Positions 44,525-52,516 of a stretch of 64,000 nt of DNA are shown piece after piece; positions within the stretch are counted from its first letter, which is position 1; each line of letters opens with the position of its first letter. The notes below the pieces were generated by a model, which was not told the origin of the DNA, ran no database searches, and worked only from the letters and a program-made list of their open reading frames with translations. A program made the position numbers and the translations under genes. The stretch is from Halomarinibacterium sp041392205 (GTDB lineage: Bacteria > Bacteroidota > Bacteroidia > Flavobacteriales > Flavobacteriaceae). The stretch lies in NCBI GenBank assembly GCA_041392205.1, contig JAWKMO010000010.1, forward strand, positions 1 through 64,000. The letters run 5' to 3'.

Positions 44525-46057
44525 ATGGCAGACAAACAAGCTTTTTTTGACCATATTACCGAAGGGTATACCACCAAAGGAGATGCTATTACCTTAGGAG
44601 CCGCTATGTTAGCGGGGGAAACACTTACCCAAGCCTTTGTAAAAGTACCTTTAAAAACTTTAAACCGTCACGGATTAATAGCAGGCGCTACAGGTACCGG
44701 GAAAACAAAGACCTTACAGGTCTTGGCAGAAAACCTTTCAGAAAAAGGAATTCCCGTACTTTTAATGGATATAAAAGGAGATTTAAGTGGAATTGCCCAG
44801 CCCAGTGCAGGGCATCCTAAAATTGACGAGCGTCATGCCCAAATAGGTTTGCCCTTTGAAGCAAAAAAATTTCCAGTAGAAATTCTTACCCTTTCACAAC
44901 AAAACGGAGTGCGATTAAGAGCTACCGTTAGTGAATTTGGGCCTGTACTTATCTCAAGAATTCTGGAGCTCTCGGAAGCACAAGCAGGTGTTATGTCTAT
45001 TCTTTTTAAATATTGCGACGACCATAAATTACCTTTACTTGATTTAAAAGATTTAAAGAAAATCCTTCAATATGCTTCGGACGAAGGCAAAGAGGAAATA
45101 GAAAAAGCCTACGGCCGTATCTCGCCCGCTACCTCGGGCTCTATTCTTCGGAAAATAGTAGAATTGGAGCAACAAGGAGGCGATCTTTTTTTTGGGGAAA
45201 AATCCTTCGAAACAGATGATTTGCTCCGTATAGACGAAAACGGAAGAGGGTACATAAACATTGTTCGTTTAACCGATATCCAAGATAGACCCAAACTGTT
45301 TTCCACCTTTATGTTATGCTTGCTCGCCGAAATTTACACAACTTTTCCAGAGCAAGGCGATAGCGGCAGGCCCGAATTAGTTATTTTTATTGACGAAGCA
45401 CACCTCCTTTTTAATGAAGCCAGTGGTGCTTTGCTAAATCAAATAGAAAGTATTGTAAAATTGATTCGCTCCAAAGGGGTTGGTCTGTATTTTGTCACCC
45501 AAAACCCTACCGATGTACCAGATGCCGTATTAAGTCAATTAGGATTAAAAATCCAGCATGCGTTACGAGCCTTTACCGCCAAAGACAGAAAAGCCATTAA
45601 ACTAACTGCAGAAAACTATCCTTTGTCTAATTATTACAAAACCGACGAGGTGTTAACCTCTTTAGGTATTGGAGAAGCATTGGTATCTGCCTTAAACGAA
45701 AAAGGAATCCCTACCCCACTAGCTGCTACCATGATGCGGGCACCCATGAGCCGTATGGATGTATTGGAGGAGGAGGAACTAAAAGATTTATTGGATGCTT
45801 CAAAATTAATACATAAATACAACGAAGAAATCGATCGAGAAAGTGCCTATGAACTTCTAAATGAAAAAATTGAAACTGCTAACCAAAAAGAGGCTAAAGA
45901 AAAAGCAGATAAAGAAAAACAAGCTGCCAAAAAAACCTCTTCCCAAACAACTACAAGCAGAAGTACACGAAGAACCACAAGTACCTTCGAAAAAGTTATT
46001 ACAAGCCCAACCGTTATTAGAAGTGTATTGGGTATATTAAGCAAAATGTTAAAATAA
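44525..46057 (+). CDS. HerA-like ATPase (DUF853 family)
   Basis: A 510-residue cytoplasmic P-loop ATPase of the HerA/FtsK-like fold. Walker A is GATGTGKT at residues 54-61, preceded by LNRHGLIA, and Walker B is LVIFIDEAHLLF near 285. The sensor segment FVTQNPTDVPDAVLSQLGLKIQHALRAFT and the C-terminal TMMRAPMSRMDVL are diagnostic of the DUF853 family. The last 60 residues form a Lys/Glu-rich coiled-coil followed by a Ser/Thr-rich tail. No NurA nuclease gene is adjacent, so a role in end resection as in archaea is not supported. It could act in DNA or protein translocation; the function is unknown. Confidence 0.88.
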   Translation: MADKQAFFDHITEGYTTKGDAITLGAAMLAGETLTQAFVKVPLKTLNRHGLIAGATGTGKTKTLQVLAENLSEKGIPVLLMDIKGDLSGIAQPSAGHPKIDERHAQIGLPFEAKKFPVEILTLSQQNGVRLRATVSEFGPVLISRILELSEAQAGVMSILFKYCDDHKLPLLDLKDLKKILQYASDEGKEEIEKAYGRISPATSGSILRKIVELEQQGGDLFFGEKSFETDDLLRIDENGRGYINIVRLTDIQDRPKLFSTFMLCLLAEIYTTFPEQGDSGRPELVIFIDEAHLLFNEASGALLNQIESIVKLIRSKGVGLYFVTQNPTDVPDAVLSQLGLKIQHALRAFTAKDRKAIKLTAENYPLSNYYKTDEVLTSLGIGEALVSALNEKGIPTPLAATMMRAPMSRMDVLEEEELKDLLDASKLIHKYNEEIDRESAYELLNEKIETANQKEAKEKADKEKQAAKKTSSQTTTSRSTRRTTSTFEKVITSPTVIRSVLGILSKMLK

Positions 46058-46107
46058 AAGCGAAAGACGATTAAACAAAAAACGAAATACTATTTACCTA
46101 AAAAATT

Positions 46108-46674
46108 ATGAAAAAAACCTTATTACTTGTTGCCTTTGCAGGAATTATATTTACCCAATGTGGGAAAGGAGAAGATCCATTTGCCCTAAAAAATGGTGCT
46201 GTAGGACCATTAACGAAAGGAGTGCAAATGCGTGAGCTGGATTCTATTTTTGCTACCGATTCGATCGTAAAATTAAACCCAATTGAAAACGCTTTAGGGA
46301 CACAAGGGGAAGTAGAAATTTATGAAAAAGGGGGCGAAAAACTACTTTTAATTTCTCCAGAGGATGAAAAAGATCCTAACTCCCTTATAAGTAATATTCA
46401 GGTTTTTGATGCCCGTTATAAAACCGAAAAAGGCCTTTCGGTAACCAGCACCTTTGCCGATGTAAAAGCCAACTATGAGATTACTACGATTGAAAATGCT
46501 ATTAACGCAGTAGTAATATTTTTAAAGGATACGGATATGTATCTAACCATCGATAAAAAGCAACTTCCTGAAAATATACGCTACGACTATAGTGCCAAAA
46601 TTGAAGCTTCCCAAATTCCGGATGAAGCCACATTTAAGTATTTTATGATAGGTTGGGATACAGAAAATGAATAA
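46108..46674 (+). CDS. Predicted lipoprotein of unknown function
   Basis: A 188-residue protein. The signal ends in FTQC (Cys18), a relaxed lipobox, followed by GKGEDPFALKNGAVGPLTKG. The body has a regular alternating pattern without membrane helices and a segment LDSIFATDSIVKL. I do not recognise a family. It shares a 1-base overlap (ATGA-type: TAATGA) with the VOC gene, so the two are translated from one message. It follows the HerA-like gene by 50 bases. Confidence 0.7.
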   Translation: MKKTLLLVAFAGIIFTQCGKGEDPFALKNGAVGPLTKGVQMRELDSIFATDSIVKLNPIENALGTQGEVEIYEKGGEKLLLISPEDEKDPNSLISNIQVFDARYKTEKGLSVTSTFADVKANYEITTIENAINAVVIFLKDTDMYLTIDKKQLPENIRYDYSAKIEASQIPDEATFKYFMIGWDTENE

Positions 46675-47096
46675 TGAAAGCTAAATTATCTCCTTTCCAC
46701 CTGGCCATTCCTGTAAATCACCTAGAGAAAAATCGTGTTTTTTATCGAGAAATTCTAGGGTGTGAAGAAGGCCGAAGTAGTGACCATTGGGTTGACTTCA
46801 ATTTTTTTGGACACCAGTTAGTAATTCATTTAAAAGAAGAAAAGATCGAAACGGTTTCTAATCCTGTAGATGGAAAAGACGTACCTATTCCCCATTTTGG
46901 AGTGGTGCTTACCATGGAAACTTTTGAAAAATTTGCTAAAGATTTAAAAACTAAAGGAATTCCCTTTATCATTGAGCCTTATATCCGCTTTAAGGGGCAA
47001 GTTGGCGAGCAAGCCACGATGTTTTTTAAAGACCCTTCGGGTAATGCATTAGAGTTTAAAGCCTTCAGGAATTGGGATCAGCTTTTTGCGAAATAA
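46674..47096 (+). CDS. VOC family (glyoxalase/dioxygenase-like) protein
   Basis: A 140-residue single-domain protein of the vicinal oxygen chelate superfamily. PFHLAIPVNHLEKNRVFYREILGCEEG gives the first beta-alpha-beta half with the metal His; DHWVDFNFFGHQLVIHL and VPIPHFGVVL follow, and the last metal ligand is in DPSGNALEFKAF. Members open or modify small molecules through a metal centre; the substrate is unknown, but the sequence is like extradiol-dioxygenase-type stand-alone proteins. It starts on the last base of the lipoprotein stop. Its 3' end overlaps the convergent membrane-protein gene by 32 bases. Confidence 0.9.
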   Translation: MKAKLSPFHLAIPVNHLEKNRVFYREILGCEEGRSSDHWVDFNFFGHQLVIHLKEEKIETVSNPVDGKDVPIPHFGVVLTMETFEKFAKDLKTKGIPFIIEPYIRFKGQVGEQATMFFKDPSGNALEFKAFRNWDQLFAK

Positions 47097-47802
47097 CTTT
47101 TTTTCGAGTAAAATGAAAAGGTAAATAAATTAAAAAGAAGTAGGGAAAAAGAATTAGTTCGGCTACCAAAATATAATAAGGCCACTCTCCAAAATAATCC
47201 AACAATGAGCCATGCGGAGGTTTTTCAGAAATAAAGAAATAATTAGATCCTAAAAGTTTATTCACTAGTAACATGGTAATAAAATACACTTGTAATGCCA
47301 AAAAGGATTTAAAAATGCTTTTTACGGTAGGTCGCATCTTATAAATAAAGGTGGCATATAAAATAAAAATCACCAGTCCGCAATGCACTATAAAGTATTT
47401 TACATAATCATAATGTGGAAATCCATGCGCCAAATCGGGGGTAATAATAGCTTGAGAAGTTCCTGCCAAAATCCAAAAGAGTAACACTTCGTACATCCAT
47501 TTTTTTCGTGTAATGGCAAAAATGGGTAAAAGGATGGAAATGATATTACATAAGTGCAATGGGAGGTGTTCTTTTGCATTAAATCCTTCTATATATATTC
47601 TAGTAACAGTCCAAATAACTAGGCTTACACATAAAAAAAAGGCGATGCCTATGCCTAGTTTGTGTTGTTGCTTTTCAGAAAGTTTTTTAGCCCAAGCGAT
47701 TAATACCCAACCCAAAAAAGCAAAGCATAGTATTCCCGCAAGATGCTGAAAGCCAAACATGGCAAACGTATTATTTTCTTTGAAAAAGATAGACTCAGTC
47801 AA
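47065..47802 (-). CDS. YwaF/TIGR02206-type integral membrane protein
   Basis: A 245-residue membrane protein with about seven helices. The motif LPLHLCNIISILLPIFAITRKKW near residues 79-101, the aromatic and His-rich loop TPDLAHGFPHYDYVKYFIVHCGLV near 120-143, and the ending FPYFFLIYLPFHF match TIGR02206 (YwaF-like) proteins. The function is unknown. Its 3' end overlaps the VOC gene by 32 bases in convergent orientation. It is separated by 113 bases from the divergent permease gene. Confidence 0.82.
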   Translation of the reverse strand: MTESIFFKENNTFAMFGFQHLAGILCFAFLGWVLIAWAKKLSEKQQHKLGIGIAFFLCVSLVIWTVTRIYIEGFNAKEHLPLHLCNIISILLPIFAITRKKWMYEVLLFWILAGTSQAIITPDLAHGFPHYDYVKYFIVHCGLVIFILYATFIYKMRPTVKSIFKSFLALQVYFITMLLVNKLLGSNYFFISEKPPHGSLLDYFGEWPYYILVAELILFPYFFLIYLPFHFTRKKVISQKADPNS

Positions 47803-47915
47803 GGCTTTTTTTTAAATAGAAACGAAAGATATCAAAAAGTTTTAATTTGAATGGGTTTAAAATAAATCCATAAGATTCATTGAAAACTTGTAATTTTAAA
47901 AAAAGAATTTCTTTT

Positions 47916-48929
47916 ATGAAAACCATTCCGCAACACATAATTCGTCAAGTATTCATATTACTTATCATCATCGTTATTGGAGGTCTCATTTTTTGGGAAC
48001 TGTTACCTTATTTGTCGGGGGTCCTAGGGGCCATCACTATTTATGTATTGATGCGGGGTTGGATGGTACAATTAATTCGAAGGGGATGGAATGTAAACCT
48101 TGCTGCCGCATTGCTTTGTGTGCTTTCGTTTATAGGCATTTTACTTCCAGTTTCGGGGGTTATTTTATTACTTGGAAACAAAATTGGGCATGCGGTAAAT
48201 AATTCTGAAAAAGTAGCTAATGCCTTTAAAGAACAAATTTCCCTTTGGGAAAATAAATTGGGATTTGATTTTGCCTCCCAAATAGATGTAGGGGCTATTT
48301 CGAGTTGGCTCTCCCAAAACCTAAAAAGTTTTGCGGGTAGCACTTTTGACATTTTTATTGCCATTGGGTTAATGTATTTTATTCTTTTTTATTTATTTAC
48401 CGATCGCTCTCTAGCAAAAGACTCCATCGGTAATTATATCCCGGTAAACAAAAGCAACTTAAAAGTAATTGGAAACCAAGTAAAAGCCATGGTGCGTTCT
48501 AATGCATTGGGAATTCCTTTAGTTGCTATTGCACAAGGAATTGTAGCCTTAATTGGGTTTTTAATTTTTGGAGTACAAGATCCTTTCTTTTGGTTTGTAA
48601 TTGTAACTATAGGATCTATGATTCCTTTTGTGGGTACCTTATTGGGAATTATTCCTGTTTTTATTTTAGAACTTTCCACAGGAAATTCTTTTACTGCATG
48701 GGGCATTTTAATCTACGGATTGGCAGTAGTAGGTTCTACCGATAATATTATTCGGCTCTATGTTCTTAAAAAATTGGACAATGTACATCCTTTAATAACG
48801 CTAGTAGGAGTCATTGTGGGCGTACCACTGTTTGGGTTTATTGGCCTTATTTTTGGACCTCTTTTAATAAGTTTGTTCTTAGTATTACTAACTATTTATA
48901 GAAAGGAATATCTTGATGAAACCCTTTAA
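47916..48929 (+). CDS. AI-2E family (TqsA/PerM-like) transporter
   Basis: A 337-residue protein with about eight membrane helices. The family marks are the N-terminal pair of hydrophobic helices (IRQVFILLIIIVIGGLIFW and LSGVLGAITIYVLMRGW), then a soluble stretch, then GIPLVAIAQGIVALIGFLIFG and FGLIFGPLLISLF near the end. An upstream in-frame TTG (47880) would add twelve residues; ATG at 47916 begins MKTIPQH and is preferred. The family name comes from one member proposed to export autoinducer-2; many members have other or unknown substrates, so quorum sensing should not be assumed. Confidence 0.88.
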   Translation: MKTIPQHIIRQVFILLIIIVIGGLIFWELLPYLSGVLGAITIYVLMRGWMVQLIRRGWNVNLAAALLCVLSFIGILLPVSGVILLLGNKIGHAVNNSEKVANAFKEQISLWENKLGFDFASQIDVGAISSWLSQNLKSFAGSTFDIFIAIGLMYFILFYLFTDRSLAKDSIGNYIPVNKSNLKVIGNQVKAMVRSNALGIPLVAIAQGIVALIGFLIFGVQDPFFWFVIVTIGSMIPFVGTLLGIIPVFILELSTGNSFTAWGILIYGLAVVGSTDNIIRLYVLKKLDNVHPLITLVGVIVGVPLFGFIGLIFGPLLISLFLVLLTIYRKEYLDETL

Positions 48930-48962
48930 AAGATAAACTGTAGCGGGTAGTATTAGCATTGC

Positions 48963-49841
48963 TTATCTTTTTCTTTGCTCCCTTGCCAGCAATGTATTTT
49001 TTAATAGCATAGCAATAGTCATAGGTCCTACACCGCCTGGTACAGGTGTAATAAAAGAGGCTTTTTTACTAACGTTTTCAAAATCTACATCGCCAACAAT
49101 TTTATAGCCTTTTGGCGCCGTTTCATCTTCTACACGGGTAATCCCTACGTCTATAATAACAGCATCGTCTCTTACCATTTCGGCTTTTAAGAAATTAGGA
49201 ACGCCCAAGGCAGAAATAACAATATCGGCTTGGGTAGTAATTTGAGCTATGTTTTTGGTATTGCTATGGGTAAGGGTTACGGTACTGTTTCCTGGCCAGC
49301 CTTTGCGGCTCATTAAAATACTCATGGGACGACCTACAATATGACTACGACCAATTACGACCGTATGTTTTCCTTTGGTATCTACTTTGTAGCGTTCTAA
49401 TAATTCTAATATTCCAAAGGGTGTAGCTGGAATAAACGTACTCATATCCAAAGCCATTTTACCAAAATTTTCAGGATGAAAACCATCTACATCCTTACTT
49501 GGGTCCACGGCCATTAATACTTTTTGCTCGTTAATTTGTGGGGGTAATGGTAACTGAATGATAAATCCATCGATGGTATCATTTTCGTTGAGTTCTTTTA
49601 TTTTGTCAAGTAATTCAATTTCGCTAGTAGTATTGGGCATTCTTATTAAAGTGCTTTCAAATCCTACTCGTTCACAAGCCTTTACTTTACTTCCAACGTA
49701 GGTTAAGCTTGCGCCGTCATCACCTACTAATACTGCCACCAAATGGGGTACTTTCTCCCCTTTTGTTTTCATTTTTTGAACTTCGGCAGCGATTTCATTT
49801 TTAATGTCGTCGCTTATTTTTTTTCCGTCGAGAATTGTCAT
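48963..49841 (-). CDS. folD: Bifunctional methylenetetrahydrofolate dehydrogenase/cyclohydrolase
   Basis: A 292-residue cytoplasmic enzyme that interconverts 5,10-methylene- and 10-formyl-tetrahydrofolate. VGDDGASLTYVGSKVKACERVGF at 38-60 has the catalytic Lys; GFIIQLPLPPQINEQKVL and DPSKDVDGFHPENFGKM follow near 93-130. The NADP-binding segment is VIGRSHIVGRPMSILM near 160, and TPVPGGVGPMTIAMLLKNT lies near 265. Length is standard. The gene is downstream of ffh on the same strand with a 54-base gap that holds a small palindromic repeat. Confidence 0.97.
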   Translation of the reverse strand: MTILDGKKISDDIKNEIAAEVQKMKTKGEKVPHLVAVLVGDDGASLTYVGSKVKACERVGFESTLIRMPNTTSEIELLDKIKELNENDTIDGFIIQLPLPPQINEQKVLMAVDPSKDVDGFHPENFGKMALDMSTFIPATPFGILELLERYKVDTKGKHTVVIGRSHIVGRPMSILMSRKGWPGNSTVTLTHSNTKNIAQITTQADIVISALGVPNFLKAEMVRDDAVIIDVGITRVEDETAPKGYKIVGDVDFENVSKKASFITPVPGGVGPMTIAMLLKNTLLAREQRKR

Positions 49842-49856
49842 TCCTATTCTTTTTAA

Positions 49857-49883
49857 GACCTCTCGACTGTGCTCGAGGTGACA
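49857..49883. repeat. Short palindromic intergenic repeat between folD and ffh
   Basis: The sequence around CTCGACTGTGCTCGAG pairs CTCGA with TCGAG and is flanked by GACCT and GTGACA. Similar CTCGA(C)TG(CG)GCTCGAGG-type elements are, from memory, widely dispersed between genes in flavobacteria. A role in mRNA 3' ends is possible. Only one copy is seen in this window. Confidence 0.4.
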
Positions 49884-49895
49884 TTAATATTACAT

Positions 49896-51224
49896 TTACC
49901 GCATTCCTTTCATGGCTTGCATCATCTTTTTACCACCACCGCCTTGCATCATTTTCATCATTTTGCTCATTTGGTCAAACTGCTTCAATAATTGATTTAT
50001 TTGTTGCACTTCGGTACCGCTTCCTTTGGCAATTCGCTTTTTTCGGCTTCCATTAATAATTGCGGGGGTAGTTCTTTCGGCAGGAGTCATAGAATGGATG
50101 ATGGCCTCAATTCCTTTAAAAGCATCATCATCAATATCCACATTTTTCAGGGCTTTCCCGGCACCAGGAATCATTCCAATTAAATCCTTCATACTTCCCA
50201 TTTTTTTTACTTGCTGAATTTGCTTCAAAAAATCATCGAACCCAAACTGATTTTTGGCAATTTTTTTCTGAAGCTTTCGCGCCTCCTCTTCATCAAACTG
50301 TTCTTGGGCTCTTTCCACCAGTGAAATAACATCTCCCATCCCCAAGATACGGTCTGCCATACGGGAAGGGTGAAACACATCTATAGCGTCCATTTTTTCG
50401 CCAGTACCAATAAATTTGATAGGCTTATTTACCACACTTTTAATAGAAATGGCCGCTCCTCCACGAGTATCTCCATCAAGTTTGGTAAGGACAACCCCTT
50501 CAAAATTTAATCTGTCGTTAAACGCTTTTGCAGTATTTACAGCGTCTTGTCCCGTCATAGCATCTACCACGAAGAGTGTTTCTTGAGGACTTATCGCTTT
50601 ATGCACATTGGCAATTTCGGTCATCATTTCTTCATCAACGGCAAGACGACCTGCAGTATCCACAATCACAACATTGTGTCCATTCTTCTTGGCGTGAGCT
50701 ATGGCATTTTGAGCAATTTGAACAGGATTTTTATTTCCTTCTTCACTGTATACCTCAACACCTACTTGATCTCCTACTACATGTAACTGATTAATAGCCG
50801 CAGGGCGGTATACATCACATGCCACTAATAATGGTTTTTTGGTTTTTTTGGTTTTAAGGTAAAGCGCTAGTTTTCCAGAAAAGGTAGTTTTACCACTTCC
50901 TTGCAAACCCGACATTAAAATGATACTAGGAGAACCATTTAGATTGATTCCTGTCGCATCACCCCCCATTAACTCGGTAAGTTCGTCTTTTACGATTTTT
51001 ACCATGAGCTGCCCTGGTTGTAAGGTCGTTAATACGTTTTGCCCTAATGCTTTTTCCTTGACGGAGTTGGTAAAATCCTTGGCTATTTTAAAATTAACAT
51101 CGGCATCCAATAGGGCGCGCCTCACTTCTTTTAACGTTTCTGCAACATTTACTTCGGTGATGCTTCCATGTCCTTTAAGGACGTGAAGGGCTTTATCTAG
51201 TTTTTCGCTTAAATTATCGAACAT
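49896..51224 (-). CDS. ffh: Signal recognition particle protein Ffh
   Basis: A 442-residue GTPase that binds signal sequences on nascent chains and brings ribosomes to the Sec machinery. The N-domain is residues 1-85. The G-domain holds GLQGSGKTT from residue 106, DTAGRLAVDEEM near 190 and TKLDGDTRGGAAIS near 247. The Met-rich M-domain covers about 305-442 and ends MMKMMQGGGGKKMMQAMKGMR. Length is normal. An exact consensus promoter lies 26 bases upstream; folD follows in the same direction. Confidence 0.97.
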   Translation of the reverse strand: MFDNLSEKLDKALHVLKGHGSITEVNVAETLKEVRRALLDADVNFKIAKDFTNSVKEKALGQNVLTTLQPGQLMVKIVKDELTELMGGDATGINLNGSPSIILMSGLQGSGKTTFSGKLALYLKTKKTKKPLLVACDVYRPAAINQLHVVGDQVGVEVYSEEGNKNPVQIAQNAIAHAKKNGHNVVIVDTAGRLAVDEEMMTEIANVHKAISPQETLFVVDAMTGQDAVNTAKAFNDRLNFEGVVLTKLDGDTRGGAAISIKSVVNKPIKFIGTGEKMDAIDVFHPSRMADRILGMGDVISLVERAQEQFDEEEARKLQKKIAKNQFGFDDFLKQIQQVKKMGSMKDLIGMIPGAGKALKNVDIDDDAFKGIEAIIHSMTPAERTTPAIINGSRKKRIAKGSGTEVQQINQLLKQFDQMSKMMKMMQGGGGKKMMQAMKGMR

Positions 51225-51249
51225 AATACAACTTGCAATTTAGGAAGGG

Positions 51250-51279
51250 CAAAGATACAAATTGCATAGGTAGTGGCAA
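51250..51279 (-). promoter_or_regulatory. Promoter of ffh
   Basis: On the minus strand: TTG, 19 bases, TATCTTTG, the Bacteroidota consensus, ending 26 bases before the ffh ATG. Confidence 0.7.
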
Positions 51280-51315
51280 AGTGTAACAATCCAATTGTTT
51301 TTCTTACAAATAAGT

Positions 51316-51942
51316 ATGGCTGGAGAAGGTAGCATACAAGGAATGATTGTTTCCCTTCGCAATAACAAAAGGTTATTACGAAAAAAAAGCAGGTTCAAAA
51401 AGAACCGTTCTTTTCTTCAAAAAGATGAAATGGAATTCCATAATACTGCGGAAGGAATTAAAGTTGAAAAAATTTCAAAAGACGATTTATTAAGAATTAA
51501 AGAGAAAATTTTAAAAGAGAGAAAACGCTATCATATTCGTCTTTTTATCTTCCTTTTTATTTCACTTCCATTAATTATATTTCTATTGTATCAAGCTTTT
51601 CATGATTTCAATTTTGGGTTTCGTATTTATAATTCAGCTAATTCTTCAAACATTGAAATAGTCTTTCAAAAAAAGAAAGAGAAGTATCTATTTTATTTAA
51701 ATGACGGAGATCTTTGGCTTAAAAAGCATCGTTATTATAATGCCATTTACCAGTATAAAAAAGCAAATGAGCTATTTCCATCAGAATTTGATGCACAGTA
51801 TAGAATTGTTTTAGCCTTAAGTTATCAATGCCAATATACATTTGAAGGTTGTGAGGAAGGAGCAATACTTGTTGAGAAACTAAAAAGAGAATTTCCACAT
51901 AGCAGTGAACTAGATTGTGTCGCTAAAATTTTTATCCCATAG
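51316..51942 (+). CDS. Small membrane protein with TPR-like C-terminus
   Basis: A 208-residue protein. The cytoplasmic N-terminus is strongly basic (KKSRFKKNRSF). One membrane helix is at about residues 75-95 (LFIFLFISLPLIIFLLYQAF). The C-terminal part at about 130-200 has helices of TPR type (DGDLWLKKHRYYNAIYQYKKANELFP, then QYRIVLALSYQCQY). A TTG at 51295 would add seven residues; ATG at 51316 is preferred. I do not recognise a named family. It is divergent from ffh and followed by a terminator. Confidence 0.7.
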   Translation: MAGEGSIQGMIVSLRNNKRLLRKKSRFKKNRSFLQKDEMEFHNTAEGIKVEKISKDDLLRIKEKILKERKRYHIRLFIFLFISLPLIIFLLYQAFHDFNFGFRIYNSANSSNIEIVFQKKKEKYLFYLNDGDLWLKKHRYYNAIYQYKKANELFPSEFDAQYRIVLALSYQCQYTFEGCEEGAILVEKLKREFPHSSELDCVAKIFIP

Positions 51943-51956
51943 GGCTTAAAAAACAA

Positions 51957-51982
51957 AAAGCCCAAGTTTTCACTTGGGCTTT
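51957..51982. terminator. Terminator after the TPR-like membrane protein gene
   Basis: AAAGCCCAAGT and ACTTGGGCTTT form a perfect 11-bp stem with a 4-base loop. It lies between convergent genes. Confidence 0.85.
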
Positions 51983-52004
51983 CTGAGGGGGCAAAAAAGG
52001 GGCG

Positions 52005-52496
52005 TTAATTTTTCTCAAAAGTAAGGTAGTCTGTGCCACCATTACCTCCGCTTATATCGATTAATTCAATTTTAGTATTAGATACAGAGATAAAATCCCA
52101 ATCATCATTTAGGTCTTCAAAATTGCTATCTGGAGATACGCTAAAGAAGAGGTTAAAATCGTCATCATCAATAGAATTTCCATCATCATCGCTGGAGGAA
52201 TTATTATTACTGTCTGAGATAGACCAGGTTCCAGATATAGTTTCATTTCCTTTGGTAGCGGTCACAGTTCCGTTCTCATTAAAGGTAAAAATATATCCTG
52301 TAAAGTCTGATGTTTCATCTTGACCAGAATCTATAAAGCTTGTGATTCTCCAGTCCCCGCTCTCTACTACTTGTGCTGTTTGATCTGCGCTTGTAGTGTT
52401 GGGAGTGAAAGGAGCGGGATCATTTCCTTCTGAACACGCTGCAAAAGCTAGGAACATAGAGAATACAAGAGCTACTATTAAAAATTTCTTTTTCAT
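52005..52496 (-). CDS. Lipoprotein with one lipocalin-like repeat unit
   Basis: A 163-residue lipoprotein. The lipobox is FAAC (Cys21). The mature chain has a short Thr/Pro linker and a single domain with GDWRITSFIDSGQDETSDFTGYIFTFNENGTVTA, GTWSIS, DDDDFNLFF, LNDDWDFISVSN and ISGGNGGTDYLTF. This is the same unit that is present three times in the next gene, and is like the lipocalin-type domains of Bacteroidota lipoproteins. A negatively charged insertion (SSSDDDGNSIDDDD) is unique to this copy. The 20-base gap suggests co-transcription with the upstream paralogue. Confidence 0.8.
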   Translation of the reverse strand: MKKKFLIVALVFSMFLAFAACSEGNDPAPFTPNTTSADQTAQVVESGDWRITSFIDSGQDETSDFTGYIFTFNENGTVTATKGNETISGTWSISDSNNNSSSDDDGNSIDDDDFNLFFSVSPDSNFEDLNDDWDFISVSNTKIELIDISGGNGGTDYLTFEKN

Positions 52497-52516
52497 GTTT
52501 TTTATTTATTTAGGAT

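Noticed and set aside
44525..46057. HerA-NurA defence or repair system
   Set aside because: The HerA-like ATPase has no neighbouring NurA nuclease or Sir2/DUF4297-type effector; its neighbours are a lipoprotein and a VOC protein, and it belongs to the common DUF853 group.
47916..48929. Quorum-sensing role for the AI-2E family transporter
   Set aside because: The family name alone does not establish autoinducer-2 export; no luxS or lsr genes are visible here.
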